Source: Photobacterium kishitanii
GTDB taxonomy: Bacteria; Pseudomonadota; Gammaproteobacteria; Enterobacterales; Vibrionaceae
DNA length: 64,000 nucleotides
Assembly: GCF_003026355.1 (NCBI RefSeq)
Contig: NZ_PYON01000016.1
Span: forward strand, 31,230 to 95,229
Direction: 5' to 3'
Part shown: positions 1 to 10,602 of the stretch, in pieces
Numbering within the stretch: position 1 is the first letter of the stretch
Layout: each line of letters opens with the position of its first letter
Notes under the pieces: model-generated
The model's database searches: none
Told to the model about the DNA's origin: nothing
The model's input: the letters and a program-made list of their open reading frames with translations, nothing else
Position numbers and translations under genes: made by a program

Positions 1-1509
1 GTATGTTACCGCTTTACCAGTACCGTTAGAGATCAATACGCCGTTAGCACGTTGACCGATAGTACCGCCCTTGTGAGGACCGTAGTGATCAAACGTATGG
101 TAGATAAGACCAGAACCAGAAGTCATTGTTAGGAATTCTGTTTGGAAACCGATAAGACCACGAGAAGGCATCATGAAGTCCATGCGAACACGGCCTTTAC
201 CATCTGGTGCCATATCTTTTAGCTCACCCTTACGGATACCGATTTTCTCCATTACACTACCTTGATGCTCTTCAACCACATCGATAGTTACAACTTCAAA
301 CGGTTCCATTAGCTTACCATCTTCTTCTTTGATGATAACTTCTGGGCGAGATACTGCTAGCTCGTAACCTTCACGACGCATGTTTTCAATCAGGATAGAT
401 AGGTGAAGTTCACCACGGCCTGAAACACGGAAACGGTCTGGGCTATCAGTCTCTTCAACGCGCAATGCTACGTTGTGTACTAATTCTTTTTGTAGACGCT
501 CAAGAATGTTACGTGAAGTAACAAACTTACCTTCTTTACCAGCAAACGGAGAAGTGTTTACTTGGAAAGTCATTGTTACAGTTGGTTCATCAACAGACAA
601 TGCAGGCAATGCTTCAACAGTGTTTACATCACAAATAGTGTCAGAAATCTTAAGCTCGCCAAGACCTGTGATTGCGATGATGTCACCCGCTTTCGCTTCA
701 GCAACTTCATGACGCTCAAGACCTAGGTAACCAAGAACTGTACCTACTTTACCGTTACGCTTGCTACCGTCAGCACTGATAATAGTTACTTGCTGGTTTG
801 CAGCAACAGTACCACGAGCAATACGCGCAACACCGATAACACCAACGTAAGAGCTGTAATCTAGTTGAGATACTTGCATCTGTAGTGGGCCATCAACGTC
901 AACACATGGAGCAGCAACGTTATCAACGATAGCTTGGAACAATGGTTCCATATCTTCGCCAGTTACGCCTTCTTCCATTGTTGCCCAACCGTTTAGCGCT
1001 GAAGCGTAAACTGTTGTGAAGTCTAGTTGCTCATCAGTTGCGCCAAGGTTGTCGAATAGGTCAAAGATTTGATCCATTACCCACTCAGGACGTGCACCTG
1101 GACGGTCAATCTTGTTAATTACAACGATTGGCTTAAGACCGTATGCAAACGCTTTTTGCGTTACGAAACGTGTTTGAGGCATTGGGCCATCAACCGCGTC
1201 AACGATAAGTAATACTGAGTCAACCATAGACATGATACGCTCAACTTCACCACCGAAGTCTGCGTGTCCAGGGGTATCTACGATATTGATGCGGTAGTCA
1301 TTCCAATTAATTGCTGTGTTCTTAGCAAGAATGGTAATGCCACGCTCTTTTTCGATATCGTTAGAATCCATCACACGTTCTTCGGCTTCGCCGCGACCCT
1401 CTAACGTGCCAGATTGCTGTAGAAGTTTATCAACCAGGGTAGTTTTACCGTGGTCAACGTGAGCAATAATTGCGATATTTCTTAAGTTATCGATCAGTTG
1501 ATTAGACAT
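1..1509 (-). CDS. typA: Ribosome-associated GTPase TypA/BipA (partial, C-terminus beyond window)
   Basis: Translational GTPase that binds the ribosome and helps 50S assembly and stress or cold adaptation. Translating the minus strand from the ATG at 1509 gives 503 codons open to the window edge, out of about 607 in the family, so roughly the last 100 residues are missing. The G1 motif [10 protein letters not shown] lies near residue 16, [14 protein letters not shown] (G3) near residue 75 and [10 protein letters not shown] (G4) near residue 128. EF-G-like domains II, III and V follow. It diverges from glnA across a 600-bp regulatory gap, the usual gammaproteobacterial arrangement. The family assignment is secure from the motifs. 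Confidence 0.96.
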   Translation of the reverse strand, partial: MSNQLIDNLRNIAIIAHVDHGKTTLVDKLLQQSGTLEGRGEAEERVMDSNDIEKERGITILAKNTAINWNDYRINIVDTPGHADFGGEVERIMSMVDSVLLIVDAVDGPMPQTRFVTQKAFAYGLKPIVVINKIDRPGARPEWVMDQIFDLFDNLGATDEQLDFTTVYASALNGWATMEEGVTGEDMEPLFQAIVDNVAAPCVDVDGPLQMQVSQLDYSSYVGVIGVARIARGTVAANQQVTIISADGSKRNGKVGTVLGYLGLERHEVAEAKAGDIIAITGLGELKISDTICDVNTVEALPALSVDEPTVTMTFQVNTSPFAGKEGKFVTSRNILERLQKELVHNVALRVEETDSPDRFRVSGRGELHLSILIENMRREGYELAVSRPEVIIKEEDGKLMEPFEVVTIDVVEEHQGSVMEKIGIRKGELKDMAPDGKGRVRMDFMMPSRGLIGFQTEFLTMTSGSGLIYHTFDHYGPHKGGTIGQRANGVLISNGTGKAVTY

Positions 1510-1817
1510 TAGTTTCACATTCACTCAGAACATGCAGCGTCTTAATAGAGGCTACTTGATTAAAAAAACGGCTCATAATTTAACAGATTTTACTCCAAAA
1601 CCCACGAAATATGTGATTTATATCACCAGCTTTTTTACCAATTCGCGCTAGAGCCGCATTTTTACTCACTTTTTTGGCTATTTTTATTTTTTTCAGGGCC
1701 TTCATTCGTACGATAAATCAGTCCAAAACTAACTAAAACTGCGATCTATATCGCTTTTCGGTTACCGCTTAGCGACCATTATTTAGCAATAAAAAGACCT
1801 AATTATCACCTCGCGGA

Positions 1818-1846
1818 TTGACAATATTTGCCCTCATCACCATAGT
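1818..1846 (+). promoter_or_regulatory. Candidate sigma70 promoter of glnA (glnAp1-like)
   Basis: TTGACA at 1818-1823 is followed, after 17 bp, by CATAGT at 1841-1846. This is a good sigma70 match and would start transcription near 1853, upstream of the NtrC sites. Enteric glnA likewise has an upstream sigma70 promoter for basal expression. Confidence 0.55.
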
Positions 1847-1912
1847 AGAGTAACTATAAAATGGGTGAATGTACTGGAGGCTATCGTCTCACTTTTAACA
1901 CTTCACACTGTC

Positions 1913-1949
1913 GCACCAAGTTGGTGCAACGCGTCACCATAATAGTGCA
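1913..1949. promoter_or_regulatory. Two NtrC (NRI) enhancer sites upstream of glnA
   Basis: GCACCAAGTTGGTGC at 1913-1927 is a near-perfect NtrC dyad (consensus TGCACCA-N3-TGGTGCA). A weaker dyad, GTCACCATAATAGTGCA, lies at 1933-1949. Their centres are about 21 bp apart, two helical turns, and lie roughly 100-120 bp before the start expected from the sigma54 promoter. That is the normal enhancer geometry. Confidence 0.85.
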
Positions 1950-2011
1950 AAACAGGACAGGAAAAAGTTCCAAAAACGCCAAAAAAGCGCATTTTTAGGG
2001 GCTTTAAAAAG

Positions 2012-2030
2012 TTGGCATGGTTTTCGCTTT
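2012..2030 (+). promoter_or_regulatory. Sigma54 promoter of glnA (glnAp2-like)
   Basis: TTGGCATGGTTTTCGCTTT carries the -24 GG at 2014-2015 and the -12 GC at 2026-2027, separated by exactly 10 bp as sigma54 requires. It closely resembles the enterobacterial glnAp2 sequence. Transcription should start near 2038-2040, about 70 nt before the glnA start codon. Confidence 0.88.
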
Positions 2031-2110
2031 AAGACTTTTTAGATTCGCTCACCATAATATGAGCAAAAGTTTGCGGCCATCGCCCTAAATAACACCGGAG
2101 GTTACTCAAG

Positions 2111-3520
2111 ATGTCAGTTGAAAACGTACTAGCGTTGATCCAGGAAAATGAAGTTAAGTTTATTGATCTACGTTTTACCGATACCAAAGGTAAAGAGCAG
2201 CACATTACTATTCCATCTCATCAAATCGATGCTGATTTTTTCGAAGAAGGTAAAATGTTTGATGGTTCTTCAGTTGCAGGCTGGAAAGGCATTAATGAAT
2301 CAGACATGGTGATGATGCCTGATGCAGCAAGTGCGGTACTTGACCCATTTACTGAAGACGCAACTCTAAACATTCGTTGTGATATTCTTGAGCCAGCAAC
2401 AATGCAAGGCTACGATCGCGACCCACGCTCAATCGCTAAACGCGCAGAAGAATTCATGCGTTCAGCTGGTTTTGCTGACAACGTATTAGTTGGTCCAGAG
2501 CCAGAGTTCTTCTTATTTGATGATGTTAAATTCAATACTGATATGTCGGGTTCATTCTTCAAGATTGATGACATTGAAGCCGCATGGAACAGCGGTGCCA
2601 CTATCGAAGGTGGTAACAAAGGCCACCGACCAGGCGTTAAAGGTGGTTATTTCCCAGTAGCACCAGTTGATTCATCACAAGACATTCGTTCTGCAATGTG
2701 TTTAATCATGGAAGAAATGGGCCTTGTTGTTGAAGCGCACCACCATGAGGTAGCAACTGCAGGTCAAAATGAAATCGCAACTCGTTTTAATACTCTAACC
2801 AATAAAGCTGATGAAATTCAGATTTATAAGTATGTTGTTCATAACGTTGCTCACGCGTTTGGTAAAACAGCAACCTTCATGCCTAAACCACTCGTTGGTG
2901 ATAACGGCTCAGGTATGCACGTTCACATGTCACTCGCAAAAGACGGTGTAAACCTCTTTGCAGGTGATAAATACGGCGGCCTATCTGAAATGGCACTGTT
3001 CTACATCGGTGGTATCATCAAGCACGCACGTGCAATCAACGCTTTTGCTAACCCAGCAACGAACTCATACAAGCGTCTAGTCCCTGGCTACGAAGCACCA
3101 GTTATGCTGGCTTACTCAGCACGTAACCGTTCAGCATCAATCCGTATTCCAGTTGTTCCAAGTCCAAAAGCACGTCGCATCGAAGTACGCTTTGGTGATC
3201 CAGCAGCGAACCCATACCTAGCATTTGCAGCAATGTTAATGGCAGGCCTTGATGGTATCGCGAACAAGATCCACCCAGGTGAAGCGATGGATAAAGATCT
3301 ATACGACTTACCAGCAGAAGAAGCCGCTGAGATTCCAAAAGTAGCAGAGTCACTACAAGGTGCACTACAAGCGCTTGACGAAGATCGTGAATTCTTAACC
3401 TCTGGTGGCGTATTCTCTGACGACTTTATTGATTCTTACATCACGCTAAAATCGCAAGATGTAGAGAAAATCAATATGGCAGTACACCCATTAGAGTTTG
3501 AACTTTACTACTCAGTTTAA
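2111..3520 (+). CDS. glnA: Glutamine synthetase type I
   Basis: ATP-dependent ligation of ammonia to glutamate, forming a cytosolic dodecamer that is the main ammonium-assimilating enzyme under nitrogen limitation. The 469-residue protein has the usual length and carries the latch/active-site segment [13 protein letters not shown], the metal-ligand block [11 protein letters not shown], the H-rich strand [11 protein letters not shown], the NRSASIRIP loop and the adenylylation segment DLYDLPAEE near residue 398, whose Tyr is the GlnE target in enterics. The ATG is preceded by GGAGG. It is first in the nitrogen cluster with ntrB and ntrC and is separated from the next gene by a terminator. Confidence 0.98.
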   Translation: MSVENVLALIQENEVKFIDLRFTDTKGKEQHITIPSHQIDADFFEEGKMFDGSSVAGWKGINESDMVMMPDAASAVLDPFTEDATLNIRCDILEPATMQGYDRDPRSIAKRAEEFMRSAGFADNVLVGPEPEFFLFDDVKFNTDMSGSFFKIDDIEAAWNSGATIEGGNKGHRPGVKGGYFPVAPVDSSQDIRSAMCLIMEEMGLVVEAHHHEVATAGQNEIATRFNTLTNKADEIQIYKYVVHNVAHAFGKTATFMPKPLVGDNGSGMHVHMSLAKDGVNLFAGDKYGGLSEMALFYIGGIIKHARAINAFANPATNSYKRLVPGYEAPVMLAYSARNRSASIRIPVVPSPKARRIEVRFGDPAANPYLAFAAMLMAGLDGIANKIHPGEAMDKDLYDLPAEEAAEIPKVAESLQGALQALDEDREFLTSGGVFSDDFIDSYITLKSQDVEKINMAVHPLEFELYYSV

Positions 3521-3552
3521 GTAATCACTTAATGACTTAACAACTAAGATTT

Positions 3553-3580
3553 AGGCCTGCTTCACACGCAGGTCTTTTTG
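3553..3580 (+). terminator. Rho-independent terminator after glnA
   Basis: GCCTGC (3555-3560), loop TTCACAC, then GCAGGT and a run of five T. It lies 33 nt after the glnA stop and separates the highly expressed glnA message from the downstream genes. Confidence 0.75.
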
Positions 3581-3653
3581 ATCTTGCGACTCCCACAAAA
3601 GCAGTAACAATAGCAGCTTATTAACCATCAAAATCTGGGCAGGGAGTTAATGG

Positions 3654-4223
3654 ATGAGGCTCTTCTATCTAGCACCAATCCTACTACTTGTAGCCACTAC
3701 GGCCATTGCAACAACCATCTACTCGTGGACAGATGACAATGGGGTGGTGCACTTTAGCGATATCGCAGAAGTCCCACAAGCCAGTGCGGTTGAGCTTTCA
3801 ATTACCGAACTACAACCACATTTTCAATCCACTGTAGTAGAGCTTAACCAAACTGACAATATTGAACGCATCACCATTACCGCAGAGACAGAAGCACTGT
3901 TGCCGATAGCAACTATCCGTTTATTAGCACCATTACACCAGCAAACTATTCGTAGCAACGACGGTAATATTAGTGTTCGTGCCGTCAGTAACCGTAAACT
4001 TAATAAAAACTTACAAGCTCAATTAGTCATTGATGGTCAAACTAATAGCCCGCCTCAAACTCGCTTAACTTGGCAATTGACCAATATTGATCGCGGCAGT
4101 CATCAAATTCAAATCCAATTACTCAACAATGGCAAGCTCCTTGCTTCATCTGAAAGTATTACGGTTTATTTACACCGCGTATCGCAGATACGTCCTAAGA
4201 ACAGCCCAGTTCAACCCCGTTAA
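3654..4223 (+). CDS. DUF4124-domain periplasmic/exported protein
   Basis: A 189-residue protein of unknown function. Residues 1-19 form a signal peptide (MRLFYLAPILLLVATTAIA). It is followed directly by the DUF4124 core, YSWTDDNGVVHFSD, the short Y-W-x-D-x-x-G-x-x-x-F-S-D strand pair that defines the family. The rest looks like an all-beta, Ig-like domain (LTWQLTNIDRGSHQIQIQLL). DUF4124 genes commonly sit between glnA and ntrB in Vibrionaceae, as here, but no biochemical role is established. The export prediction comes from the signal peptide and the exact localisation is inferred. Confidence 0.85.
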   Translation: MRLFYLAPILLLVATTAIATTIYSWTDDNGVVHFSDIAEVPQASAVELSITELQPHFQSTVVELNQTDNIERITITAETEALLPIATIRLLAPLHQQTIRSNDGNISVRAVSNRKLNKNLQAQLVIDGQTNSPPQTRLTWQLTNIDRGSHQIQIQLLNNGKLLASSESITVYLHRVSQIRPKNSPVQPR

Positions 4224-4276
4224 CGTCTATTTACAATAAACCCTGCCTGTTCGCTGTTAAACCGAGTACACTTTAA

Positions 4277-4293
4277 TGCACCAAATTGGTGCG
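4277..4293. promoter_or_regulatory. NtrC binding site in front of ntrB
   Basis: TGCACCAAATTGGTGCG is an almost perfect NtrC dyad 70-90 bp upstream of the ntrB start. In enterics a similar site overlaps the glnL promoter and lets NtrC-P repress its own operon when glnA read-through is high. The same autoregulation is likely here. Confidence 0.8.
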
Positions 4294-4364
4294 TTAGTTA
4301 ACAGCGACGAATGTGCGCTTGCACCGATCGTCTTTTACTTGGCTATCGAATAAGGATGATGATT

Positions 4365-5417
4365 GTGAATACCAGCTTTACACCCATAATTCTCGACAAT
4401 TTAGTCACTGCGATTGTATTACTCGATGAAGCCTTAGTGATTCGGTACGTCAATCCTGCAGCAGAGCAATTATTATATTCGAGTAAACGGCGATTACTCG
4501 GTACACAACTACCACAATTACTCCAGTACAGCTCGCTGGATCTTAATCATGTCAAGGCAACCCTTCATAGTGGTCAAGGTTTAGCTGATAGTGACGTCAC
4601 CTTTGTCATTGATGGTCAACGGCATCTACTTGGGGTTAATGCCAGTCCAATTTCATGGCAAAAACAACTGTTGATCTTATTAGAATTAAAACCAATAGAT
4701 CAGCAACGCCGTATTAGCCAAGAGCTAAACCAACATGCACAACAACAAGCGGCCAAAGAGTTAGTCCGCGGTCTAGCCCATGAAATAAAAAATCCACTCG
4801 GCGGGCTACGTGGTGCGGCACAATTATTAGAGAAAACGCTGCCAGATAGCAGTTACCACGAATATACCCAAATGATCATTGAGCAAGCTGATCGACTACG
4901 GAATTTAGTTGACCGCTTACTCGGGCCACAACGACCAGGGATCCGCAAAACCGATAATATTCATTTAGTGTTAGAGAAAGTACGCCAATTAGTCAACATT
5001 GATACTGACAGTACGATTAACATTGAACGTGATTACGATCCTAGCTTGCCCGAAATAAATATGGATGCTGAACAACTGGAACAGGCATTACTCAATATTG
5101 TCAGTAACGCAGCATTAGCATTAAAAAGCCAAGGTGGTGGCACGATTAAATTAAAAACCCGCACTGCACATCAAAGCTTAATTCAAGGGGTTCGTCATCG
5201 TGTTACTGCCACCATTGAAATCATCGATAATGGTCCTGGTATTCCGGCAGACATTCAAGACACCTTATTTTATCCAATGGTCACCGGTCGTGAAGGCGGC
5301 ACTGGTTTAGGTCTATCGATTGCACGCAATTTAATTGATCAACACCAAGGAAAGATCGAGGTTTTCAGCTGGCCGGGACACACTAATTTCACCATTCATT
5401 TACCAATAAAGTCATGA
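4365..5417 (+). CDS. glnL: Nitrogen regulation sensor histidine kinase NtrB
   Basis: Cytosolic two-component kinase/phosphatase that phosphorylates NtrC under nitrogen limitation and is switched to phosphatase by PII. It has an N-terminal PAS domain (about residues 8-110), an H-box [17 protein letters not shown] with the phospho-acceptor His near 138, and N ([10 protein letters not shown]), G1 (DNGPGIP) and G2 ([10 protein letters not shown]) boxes of the ATPase domain. I chose the GTG at 4365 because AAGGA sits 8 nt upstream and the resulting 350 residues match the enteric length. In-frame ATGs at 4356 and 4359 are alternatives, and the frame extends to 4311. ntrC follows after 24 nt. Confidence 0.95.
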   Translation: MNTSFTPIILDNLVTAIVLLDEALVIRYVNPAAEQLLYSSKRRLLGTQLPQLLQYSSLDLNHVKATLHSGQGLADSDVTFVIDGQRHLLGVNASPISWQKQLLILLELKPIDQQRRISQELNQHAQQQAAKELVRGLAHEIKNPLGGLRGAAQLLEKTLPDSSYHEYTQMIIEQADRLRNLVDRLLGPQRPGIRKTDNIHLVLEKVRQLVNIDTDSTINIERDYDPSLPEINMDAEQLEQALLNIVSNAALALKSQGGGTIKLKTRTAHQSLIQGVRHRVTATIEIIDNGPGIPADIQDTLFYPMVTGREGGTGLGLSIARNLIDQHQGKIEVFSWPGHTNFTIHLPIKS

Positions 5418-5441
5418 CACTGACCGCCATAGGAGCTTACT

Positions 5442-6854
5442 ATGAGTAAAGGATTAATCTGGGTTGTTGATGATGACAGCTCTATTCGCTGGGTATTAGA
5501 ACGCACCTTAACCAATGCCGGAATGAAATGTGAAACCTTTGCTGACGCTGATAGCGTGTTAGCAGCATTAGAGCGCAGTGTGCCTGATGTATTAGTGTCT
5601 GACATTAAAATGCCCGGCACCGATGGTTTCACGCTCCTCAAAGAGCTGCAGCAAGATTACGCTACCTTACCAGTTATTATTATGACCGCCCATTCAGATC
5701 TCGATGCAGCGGTTAATGCCTATCAACGTGGCGCATTTGAGTATCTTCCCAAGCCGTTTGATATTGATGAAGCGGTAACGTTAGTTGAACGCGCACTCAG
5801 TCATAGCCAAGAACAAAAACGCCACCAACAACCCGTCGCTGAAGCTAAACATGCACCAGAAATCATTGGTGAAGCACCAGCTATGCAAGAAGTGTTTCGA
5901 GCCATTGGCCGCTTATCTCGCTCATCAATTTCAGTATTAATCAATGGTGAATCTGGTACAGGTAAAGAGTTAGTCGCCCATGCACTCCATCGCCATAGTC
6001 CTCGCAGTAATAACGCTTTTATTGCACTCAATATGGCGGCGATTCCCAAAGATTTAATTGAATCAGAATTATTTGGCCATGAAAAAGGCGCTTTTACAGG
6101 AGCGAATAGTGTCCGTCAGGGGCGATTTGAACAAGCTAATGGTGGCACCTTATTTCTCGATGAAATTGGTGATATGCCATTAGATATCCAAACGCGATTG
6201 TTACGGGTATTAGCAGATGGTCAATTTTATCGCGTCGGTGGTCATGCGCCAGTAAATGTCGATGTGCGTATTATTGCGGCTACTCACCAGCATCTTGAAC
6301 GGCTTGTGGCTGCGGGAGATTTCCGTGAAGACTTATTCCATCGCCTCAATGTTATTCGAGTCCATTTACCATCGCTAAAAGATCGCCGCCAAGATATTCC
6401 CCAACTGGCACACCACTTTTTACAGCGTGCGGCTGATGAATTAAGTGTGGAAGTGAAATCTTTACATCCACAAACGGCAGAAAAACTAACTCAATTGCCG
6501 TGGCCAGGTAATGTGCGTCAATTGGAAAATATCTGTCGTTGGTTAACGGTAATGGCAAGTGGTAATGAAATATTGCCATCGGATTTACCGCCAGAAATCA
6601 CAGATATCACCACTGCCACTCATACCTCTACCCAACCTCAACATTGGCATCAGGGCTTACAGCAATGGGCCCAACAAGCGCTACAACAAGGTGAAACAGA
6701 ATTATTAGCTGAGGCGCTACCACAGTTTGAAAAAATTCTTCTTGAAACCGCATTGCTGCATACTCATGGCCATAAACAAGAAGCAGCAAAATTACTTGGT
6801 TGGGGGCGTAATACCCTGACGCGTAAGCTCAAAGAATTACAAATCCATGATTAA
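5442..6854 (+). CDS. glnG: Nitrogen regulation response regulator NtrC
   Basis: Sigma54-dependent enhancer-binding activator. The receiver domain (1-120) has the acidic pair DDD near residues 10-12 and phospho-acceptor Asp54 in [10 protein letters not shown], with Lys in PKPFD. The central AAA+ domain has Walker A GESGTGKE, the sigma54-contacting GAFTGA loop, Walker [15 protein letters not shown] and an arginine-finger region. The C-terminal Fis-type HTH is [19 protein letters not shown]. At 470 residues it is full length. It is transcribed with ntrB and should act at the dyads at 1913-1949 and 4277-4293. Confidence 0.97.
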   Translation: MSKGLIWVVDDDSSIRWVLERTLTNAGMKCETFADADSVLAALERSVPDVLVSDIKMPGTDGFTLLKELQQDYATLPVIIMTAHSDLDAAVNAYQRGAFEYLPKPFDIDEAVTLVERALSHSQEQKRHQQPVAEAKHAPEIIGEAPAMQEVFRAIGRLSRSSISVLINGESGTGKELVAHALHRHSPRSNNAFIALNMAAIPKDLIESELFGHEKGAFTGANSVRQGRFEQANGGTLFLDEIGDMPLDIQTRLLRVLADGQFYRVGGHAPVNVDVRIIAATHQHLERLVAAGDFREDLFHRLNVIRVHLPSLKDRRQDIPQLAHHFLQRAADELSVEVKSLHPQTAEKLTQLPWPGNVRQLENICRWLTVMASGNEILPSDLPPEITDITTATHTSTQPQHWHQGLQQWAQQALQQGETELLAEALPQFEKILLETALLHTHGHKQEAAKLLGWGRNTLTRKLKELQIHD

Positions 6855-6972
6855 GTCAAATAGCATCAAAGCTACAATTTGCACCAGCGCACATTTATCT
6901 GTAACAGTGATGAATGTCATTTAGTGATTGCGTATACTGCGTTCATCTTTAACTTCGGGAAGTATAATAATC

Positions 6973-7977
6973 ATGATTAACAAAGATCTTCCACTAACGG
7001 ATATCCACCGCCACCTTGATGGTAATATTCGTCCACAAACGATCTTAGAATTAGGTCAGCACTTTAATATTGCCTTGCCTGCAACAGAGATTGAAGCATT
7101 ACGTCCACATGTACAAATTGTTGAAGCTGAGCCTAGCCTAGTGGCTTTTCTGAGTAAATTAGATTGGGGTGTAGCAGTATTAGGTGATTTAGATGCGTGT
7201 CGTCGCGTTGCTTATGAAAACGTTGAAGACGCACTTAACGCGCAAATTGATTATGCTGAACTGCGCTTTTCACCGTACTACATGGCGATGAAACACAACT
7301 TACCCGTTGCTGGTGTAGTCGCAGCCGTAGCTGATGGCGTTGCTGCTGGCTGTCGTGATTTTGGCGTTAAAGCCAATCTAATCGGCATTCTAAGTCGTAC
7401 TTTTGGCACTCAAGCTTGCCAACAAGAACTAGACGCACTGCTAAGCCATAAAGACCAATTGGTTGCAATTGATCTTGCTGGTGATGAATTGGGCCAACCT
7501 GGCACTCAATTTATATCGCACTTTAAACAAGTCCGCGATGCAGGATTACAGATCACAGTTCATGCGGGAGAAGCGGCAGGACCAGAAAGCATGTGGCAGG
7601 CGATTAATGAGCTTGGTGCAGTACGTATTGGTCACGGTGTAAAAGCAGTTAATGATCCTAAACTGATGGATTACTTGGCAGAGCACCGCATTGGTATTGA
7701 ATCTTGTATTACTTCAAATATTCAAACCAGTACCGTTGCTAACATTGCCCAGCACCCAGTTAAAGCATTCCTTGAGCATGGTATCCTCGCCTGTTTGAAT
7801 ACAGATGATCCAGCAGTTGAAGGGATTGAACTGCCTTACGAATATGAAGTCGCTGCGCCAAAGGCTGGCCTAAGTAACGCTCAAATTCGTCAAGCGCAAA
7901 TCAACGGGCTTGAGCTAGCATTCTTATCTGCGGCAGAAAAGCAGGCATTACGTGATATTGCCAACAAGCGTGGCTAA
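6973..7977 (+). CDS. add: Adenosine deaminase
   Basis: Zn-dependent hydrolytic deamination of adenosine/deoxyadenosine to inosine in purine salvage. The 334-residue protein shows the metal motif DIHRHLDGN (HxH), HAGEA around residue 195, the HG of RIGHGVK, and NTDDPAV near residue 276 with the paired catalytic aspartates. The ATG at 6973 gives the family length and N-terminus. The frame could extend to 6928 but those residues have no homologous look. A perfect palindromic terminator follows. Confidence 0.94.
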   Translation: MINKDLPLTDIHRHLDGNIRPQTILELGQHFNIALPATEIEALRPHVQIVEAEPSLVAFLSKLDWGVAVLGDLDACRRVAYENVEDALNAQIDYAELRFSPYYMAMKHNLPVAGVVAAVADGVAAGCRDFGVKANLIGILSRTFGTQACQQELDALLSHKDQLVAIDLAGDELGQPGTQFISHFKQVRDAGLQITVHAGEAAGPESMWQAINELGAVRIGHGVKAVNDPKLMDYLAEHRIGIESCITSNIQTSTVANIAQHPVKAFLEHGILACLNTDDPAVEGIELPYEYEVAAPKAGLSNAQIRQAQINGLELAFLSAAEKQALRDIANKRG

Positions 7978-8013
7978 TTGCAGTTCGTTATAGCCACCAG
8001 CAAGACACCAAAT

Positions 8014-8049
8014 AAAACGCCTCGGTTTCACGTGAAACCGAGGCGTTTT
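8014..8049. terminator. Bidirectional terminator between add and hemN
   Basis: A perfect 36-bp palindrome, AAAACGCCTCGGTTTCAC and its complement, with A/T runs on both sides. It serves the convergent add (plus) and hemN (minus) genes. Confidence 0.9.
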
Positions 8050-8070
8050 TTATAACCGTTTTCGTGAAGA

Positions 8071-9444
8071 TTAGATAACGCGGGAGAACTGTTGCTGACG
8101 AGCACGATCACGCAGATATTTATCAAAACACATACAAATATTACGAATCAATAATCGACCTTTAAGCTCAACATGGATAATGTTTTTATCCACCGTCACT
8201 AATTCATCATTAATAAATGTCGTTAATAACTGTAAGTCTTCGCTAAAGTAGCTATCAAAATCAATATTAAATTCAGTTTCAATAGCACACTTATCTAATT
8301 GGAAATTACAAATTAGCGCTTTAATCACTTCACGGCGTAGTAAGTCATCTGCATCTAAAGTGACACCTTTCCACAATGCCGTCTGTTGTGCGGACATTTG
8401 GCTATAATACAACTTCAATTCTTTTTGGTTTTGCGCATAGCAATCGCCAATCATTGAAATAGCTGATACGCCCATGCCGAGTAAGTCACAATCGCCTTGG
8501 GTCGTGTAGCCTTGGAAATTACGGTGTAGAATACCAGCTCGCTGGGCAACGGCTAATTCATCATCCGGTAACGCAAAGTGATCCATACCAATAAATTGGT
8601 ACCCTGCCCCTGTTAACGTCGCAATGGTATCTTGCAGAATCGCTAATTTTTCAGTGGCAGACGGTAATTGATCTTCATGAATTTTACGCTGAGCAGCAAA
8701 CAAGGTCGGCATGTGGGCATAGTTAAATACTGATAATCGTCCCGGCTTCATGGTCAACACTTGCTGTAGTGTTTCCGCAAACAATGCTTTAGTTTGTAAT
8801 GGTAACCCATAAATTAAGTCAAGGTTAGTTGAGCGGTAACCTAACTCACGCGCCCGCTGCACCATCGCAAAAATAAACGCTTCATCTTGCTCACGGTTAA
8901 CTAACTTCTGCACATCTTTATTAAAATCTTGTACCCCAATACTTAATCGGTTAAAACCTTCTCTACGCAAGTGATCAAGAATATCGAGTTCAATTTCTCG
9001 CGGATCAACCTCAATACTAATTTCAGCATCGGTATCAAAGTTAAACGCATTACGTAAAGCAGTCATTAAACGACTAATTTGTGCTGCGGTTAAGAATGTT
9101 GGTGTGCCACCGCCCCAGTGCAACTGACTCACTTGACGATCACCAAGCAAGGTCGCGCGTTGCTTAATCTCTTGCTCAAGCACATCTAAATATTGATCAG
9201 CTTTATGTTGGTGGCGAGTAATAATTTTATTACAACCACAGTAATAACAAAGCTTATGACAAAATGGGATATGAATATAAAGCGATAACTTACGATCAGG
9301 ATATTGCTGACATGCCATCTCAAATTCAGCAGAAGTAAATGCTTGATTAAATTCTAGTGCGGTCGGGTAAGAAGTATAACGAGGGCCTGAATAATTATAT
9401 TTTTCAATCAGGGCCTGATCCCAAATAATCTGCTCATTTGACAT
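8071..9444 (-). CDS. hemN: Oxygen-independent coproporphyrinogen III oxidase
   Basis: Radical-SAM enzyme that decarboxylates two propionates of coproporphyrinogen III to give protoporphyrinogen IX without oxygen. It has 457 residues, the normal HemN length. The [4Fe-4S] motif HIPFCHKLCYYCGC (CxxxCxxC, plus the HemN-specific following Cys) lies near residue 61. HWGGGTPTFL and VDPRE supply SAM-binding elements, and the C-terminal HemN domain is present. It is one of several haem genes in the window. The gene is separated from the upstream DUF2489 gene by a terminator and so has its own promoter. Confidence 0.97.
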   Translation of the reverse strand: MSNEQIIWDQALIEKYNYSGPRYTSYPTALEFNQAFTSAEFEMACQQYPDRKLSLYIHIPFCHKLCYYCGCNKIITRHQHKADQYLDVLEQEIKQRATLLGDRQVSQLHWGGGTPTFLTAAQISRLMTALRNAFNFDTDAEISIEVDPREIELDILDHLRREGFNRLSIGVQDFNKDVQKLVNREQDEAFIFAMVQRARELGYRSTNLDLIYGLPLQTKALFAETLQQVLTMKPGRLSVFNYAHMPTLFAAQRKIHEDQLPSATEKLAILQDTIATLTGAGYQFIGMDHFALPDDELAVAQRAGILHRNFQGYTTQGDCDLLGMGVSAISMIGDCYAQNQKELKLYYSQMSAQQTALWKGVTLDADDLLRREVIKALICNFQLDKCAIETEFNIDFDSYFSEDLQLLTTFINDELVTVDKNIIHVELKGRLLIRNICMCFDKYLRDRARQQQFSRVI

Positions 9445-9520
9445 GACATTGTTCCAATGTGGTGAGTATGTAATAAATAGAGTGTGTCACCGTTTTACTT
9501 GTTCAATTTACACTCTGGAT

Positions 9521-9552
9521 AAAAACAAACACCGCCAATAAATGGCGGTGTT
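9521..9552 (-). terminator. Terminator of the yihI/DUF2489 transcript
   Basis: On the minus strand AACACCGCCA pairs with TGGCGGTGTT across a five-base loop, followed by TGTTTTT. It lies just after the DUF2489 stop codon. Confidence 0.75.
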
Positions 9553-9570
9553 AATAATTACGATGATAGG

Positions 9571-10050
9571 TTAAACCTTGGTTGACAGGATAGCATCCAA
9601 TTCAAGTTTAATCTCAGCCTGTAGACGAGACTCAGCTTTCATACGTTCAAGATCGAACCGCATTCGGCTTTGTTTTTCAATTAGCTGACGTGCATCTCCA
9701 CGTGGCATATCTTTAACCACATGATACAAGTCAGTTAATGCCGGGTACGTTGCTGCAAAATCAACTTTTTTATCAGCTTGCAACACTTCCATTAATTTAT
9801 ATAACCGAATCGCGCCTTCAGAGATATCACATTGATCTTGCTTACATGCCATTGCGATAATAAAGACACTTTCTAATATATTGTCATTTCTAGCTTTAAT
9901 TGCTTCAGCCTGTTGCTCTGCAGCACGGGCTAAAAACAGCTTATGCCGTTGTTGCTGCTTATAAAGTTTAGCTAATAACAATCCAGCGTATAATGCTAAT
10001 CCAGCCACAATTACGCCACCAATAACAAACAGAAGAGTTATTCCCTGCAA
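9571..10050 (-). CDS. DUF2489 family membrane-anchored protein
   Basis: A 159-residue protein of unknown function with one N-terminal transmembrane segment (about residues 4-27, ITLLFVIGGVIVAGLALYAG), then a soluble alpha-helical domain with two cysteines (ACKQDQC). The start is TTG at 10050. AAGGAG lies 6 nt upstream, inside the 3' end of yihI, so the two genes are translationally close and presumably co-transcribed. DUF2489 next to yihI and hemN is a recurrent gammaproteobacterial arrangement, and the function is unknown. Confidence 0.85.
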   Translation of the reverse strand: MQGITLLFVIGGVIVAGLALYAGLLLAKLYKQQQRHKLFLARAAEQQAEAIKARNDNILESVFIIAMACKQDQCDISEGAIRLYKLMEVLQADKKVDFAATYPALTDLYHVVKDMPRGDARQLIEKQSRMRFDLERMKAESRLQAEIKLELDAILSTKV

Positions 10051-10053
10051 CGG

Positions 10054-10602
10054 TTACTCCTTATCGAAATTATCAAAATCCATGTTTTCAAATTGCGCTA
10101 ATAAATCATCATCTGAACGAGGTTTAGACTTAGCACTTTGTTTAACAGGTGCTGATGCTTCTTCAACATCATCTAATAAACCCAGTTGCTTCATTAGACG
10201 TTCAATACGGTCTAACTTCATATCAACTTGTTTTTGTAGGCCTGCACCTAGTTTTTCACCCGCATCAATGCGATCTAATAGCACCATTAATTGGGCATCA
10301 TTTTCAAGAAGTGCAAGTTCTTGCTCTGCTGATAAACGGCGCTGTTGCTTAGTTTGTGGTTTTTTAGGCTCAACAATTAGCGGTACTAATTTTTTACTGC
10401 CTAAACGTGGATCTTTTTTCTGACCGCCGTTACGCTGCTTATTATCTTCAACAGCAGAATGACGACTACCTGATTTTAGACCTTTACGCTTCTTCGCTTT
10501 TTGGCGTTCACGAGTCTCAATATCAACTTTACTATTTGATTTTTCACGGTATACAGCAGGGCCTTCAGAACCTACGGTACGTGCTCTTTTCTTACGGGTC
10601 AT
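10054..10602 (-). CDS. yihI: Der GTPase-activating protein YihI
   Basis: YihI stimulates the GTPase of Der/EngA and thereby tunes late 50S assembly. The 182-residue protein is highly charged: a lysine/arginine-rich, probably disordered N-terminus (MTRKKRARTVG, KAKKRKGLKSG), a central conserved segment LSAEQELALLENDAQLMVLLDRID and an acidic C-terminus. Its ATG overlaps the stop of the upstream methyltransferase gene (TAATG). In E. coli yihI neighbours csrC and yihA (engB). The same set is present here. Confidence 0.93.
   Translation of the reverse strand: MTRKKRARTVGSEGPAVYREKSNSKVDIETRERQKAKKRKGLKSGSRHSAVEDNKQRNGGQKKDPRLGSKKLVPLIVEPKKPQTKQQRRLSAEQELALLENDAQLMVLLDRIDAGEKLGAGLQKQVDMKLDRIERLMKQLGLLDDVEEASAPVKQSAKSKPRSDDDLLAQFENMDFDNFDKE

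Noticed and set aside
473..712. 79-residue plus-strand ORF
   Set aside because: It lies antisense inside typA, which has clear GTPase motifs.
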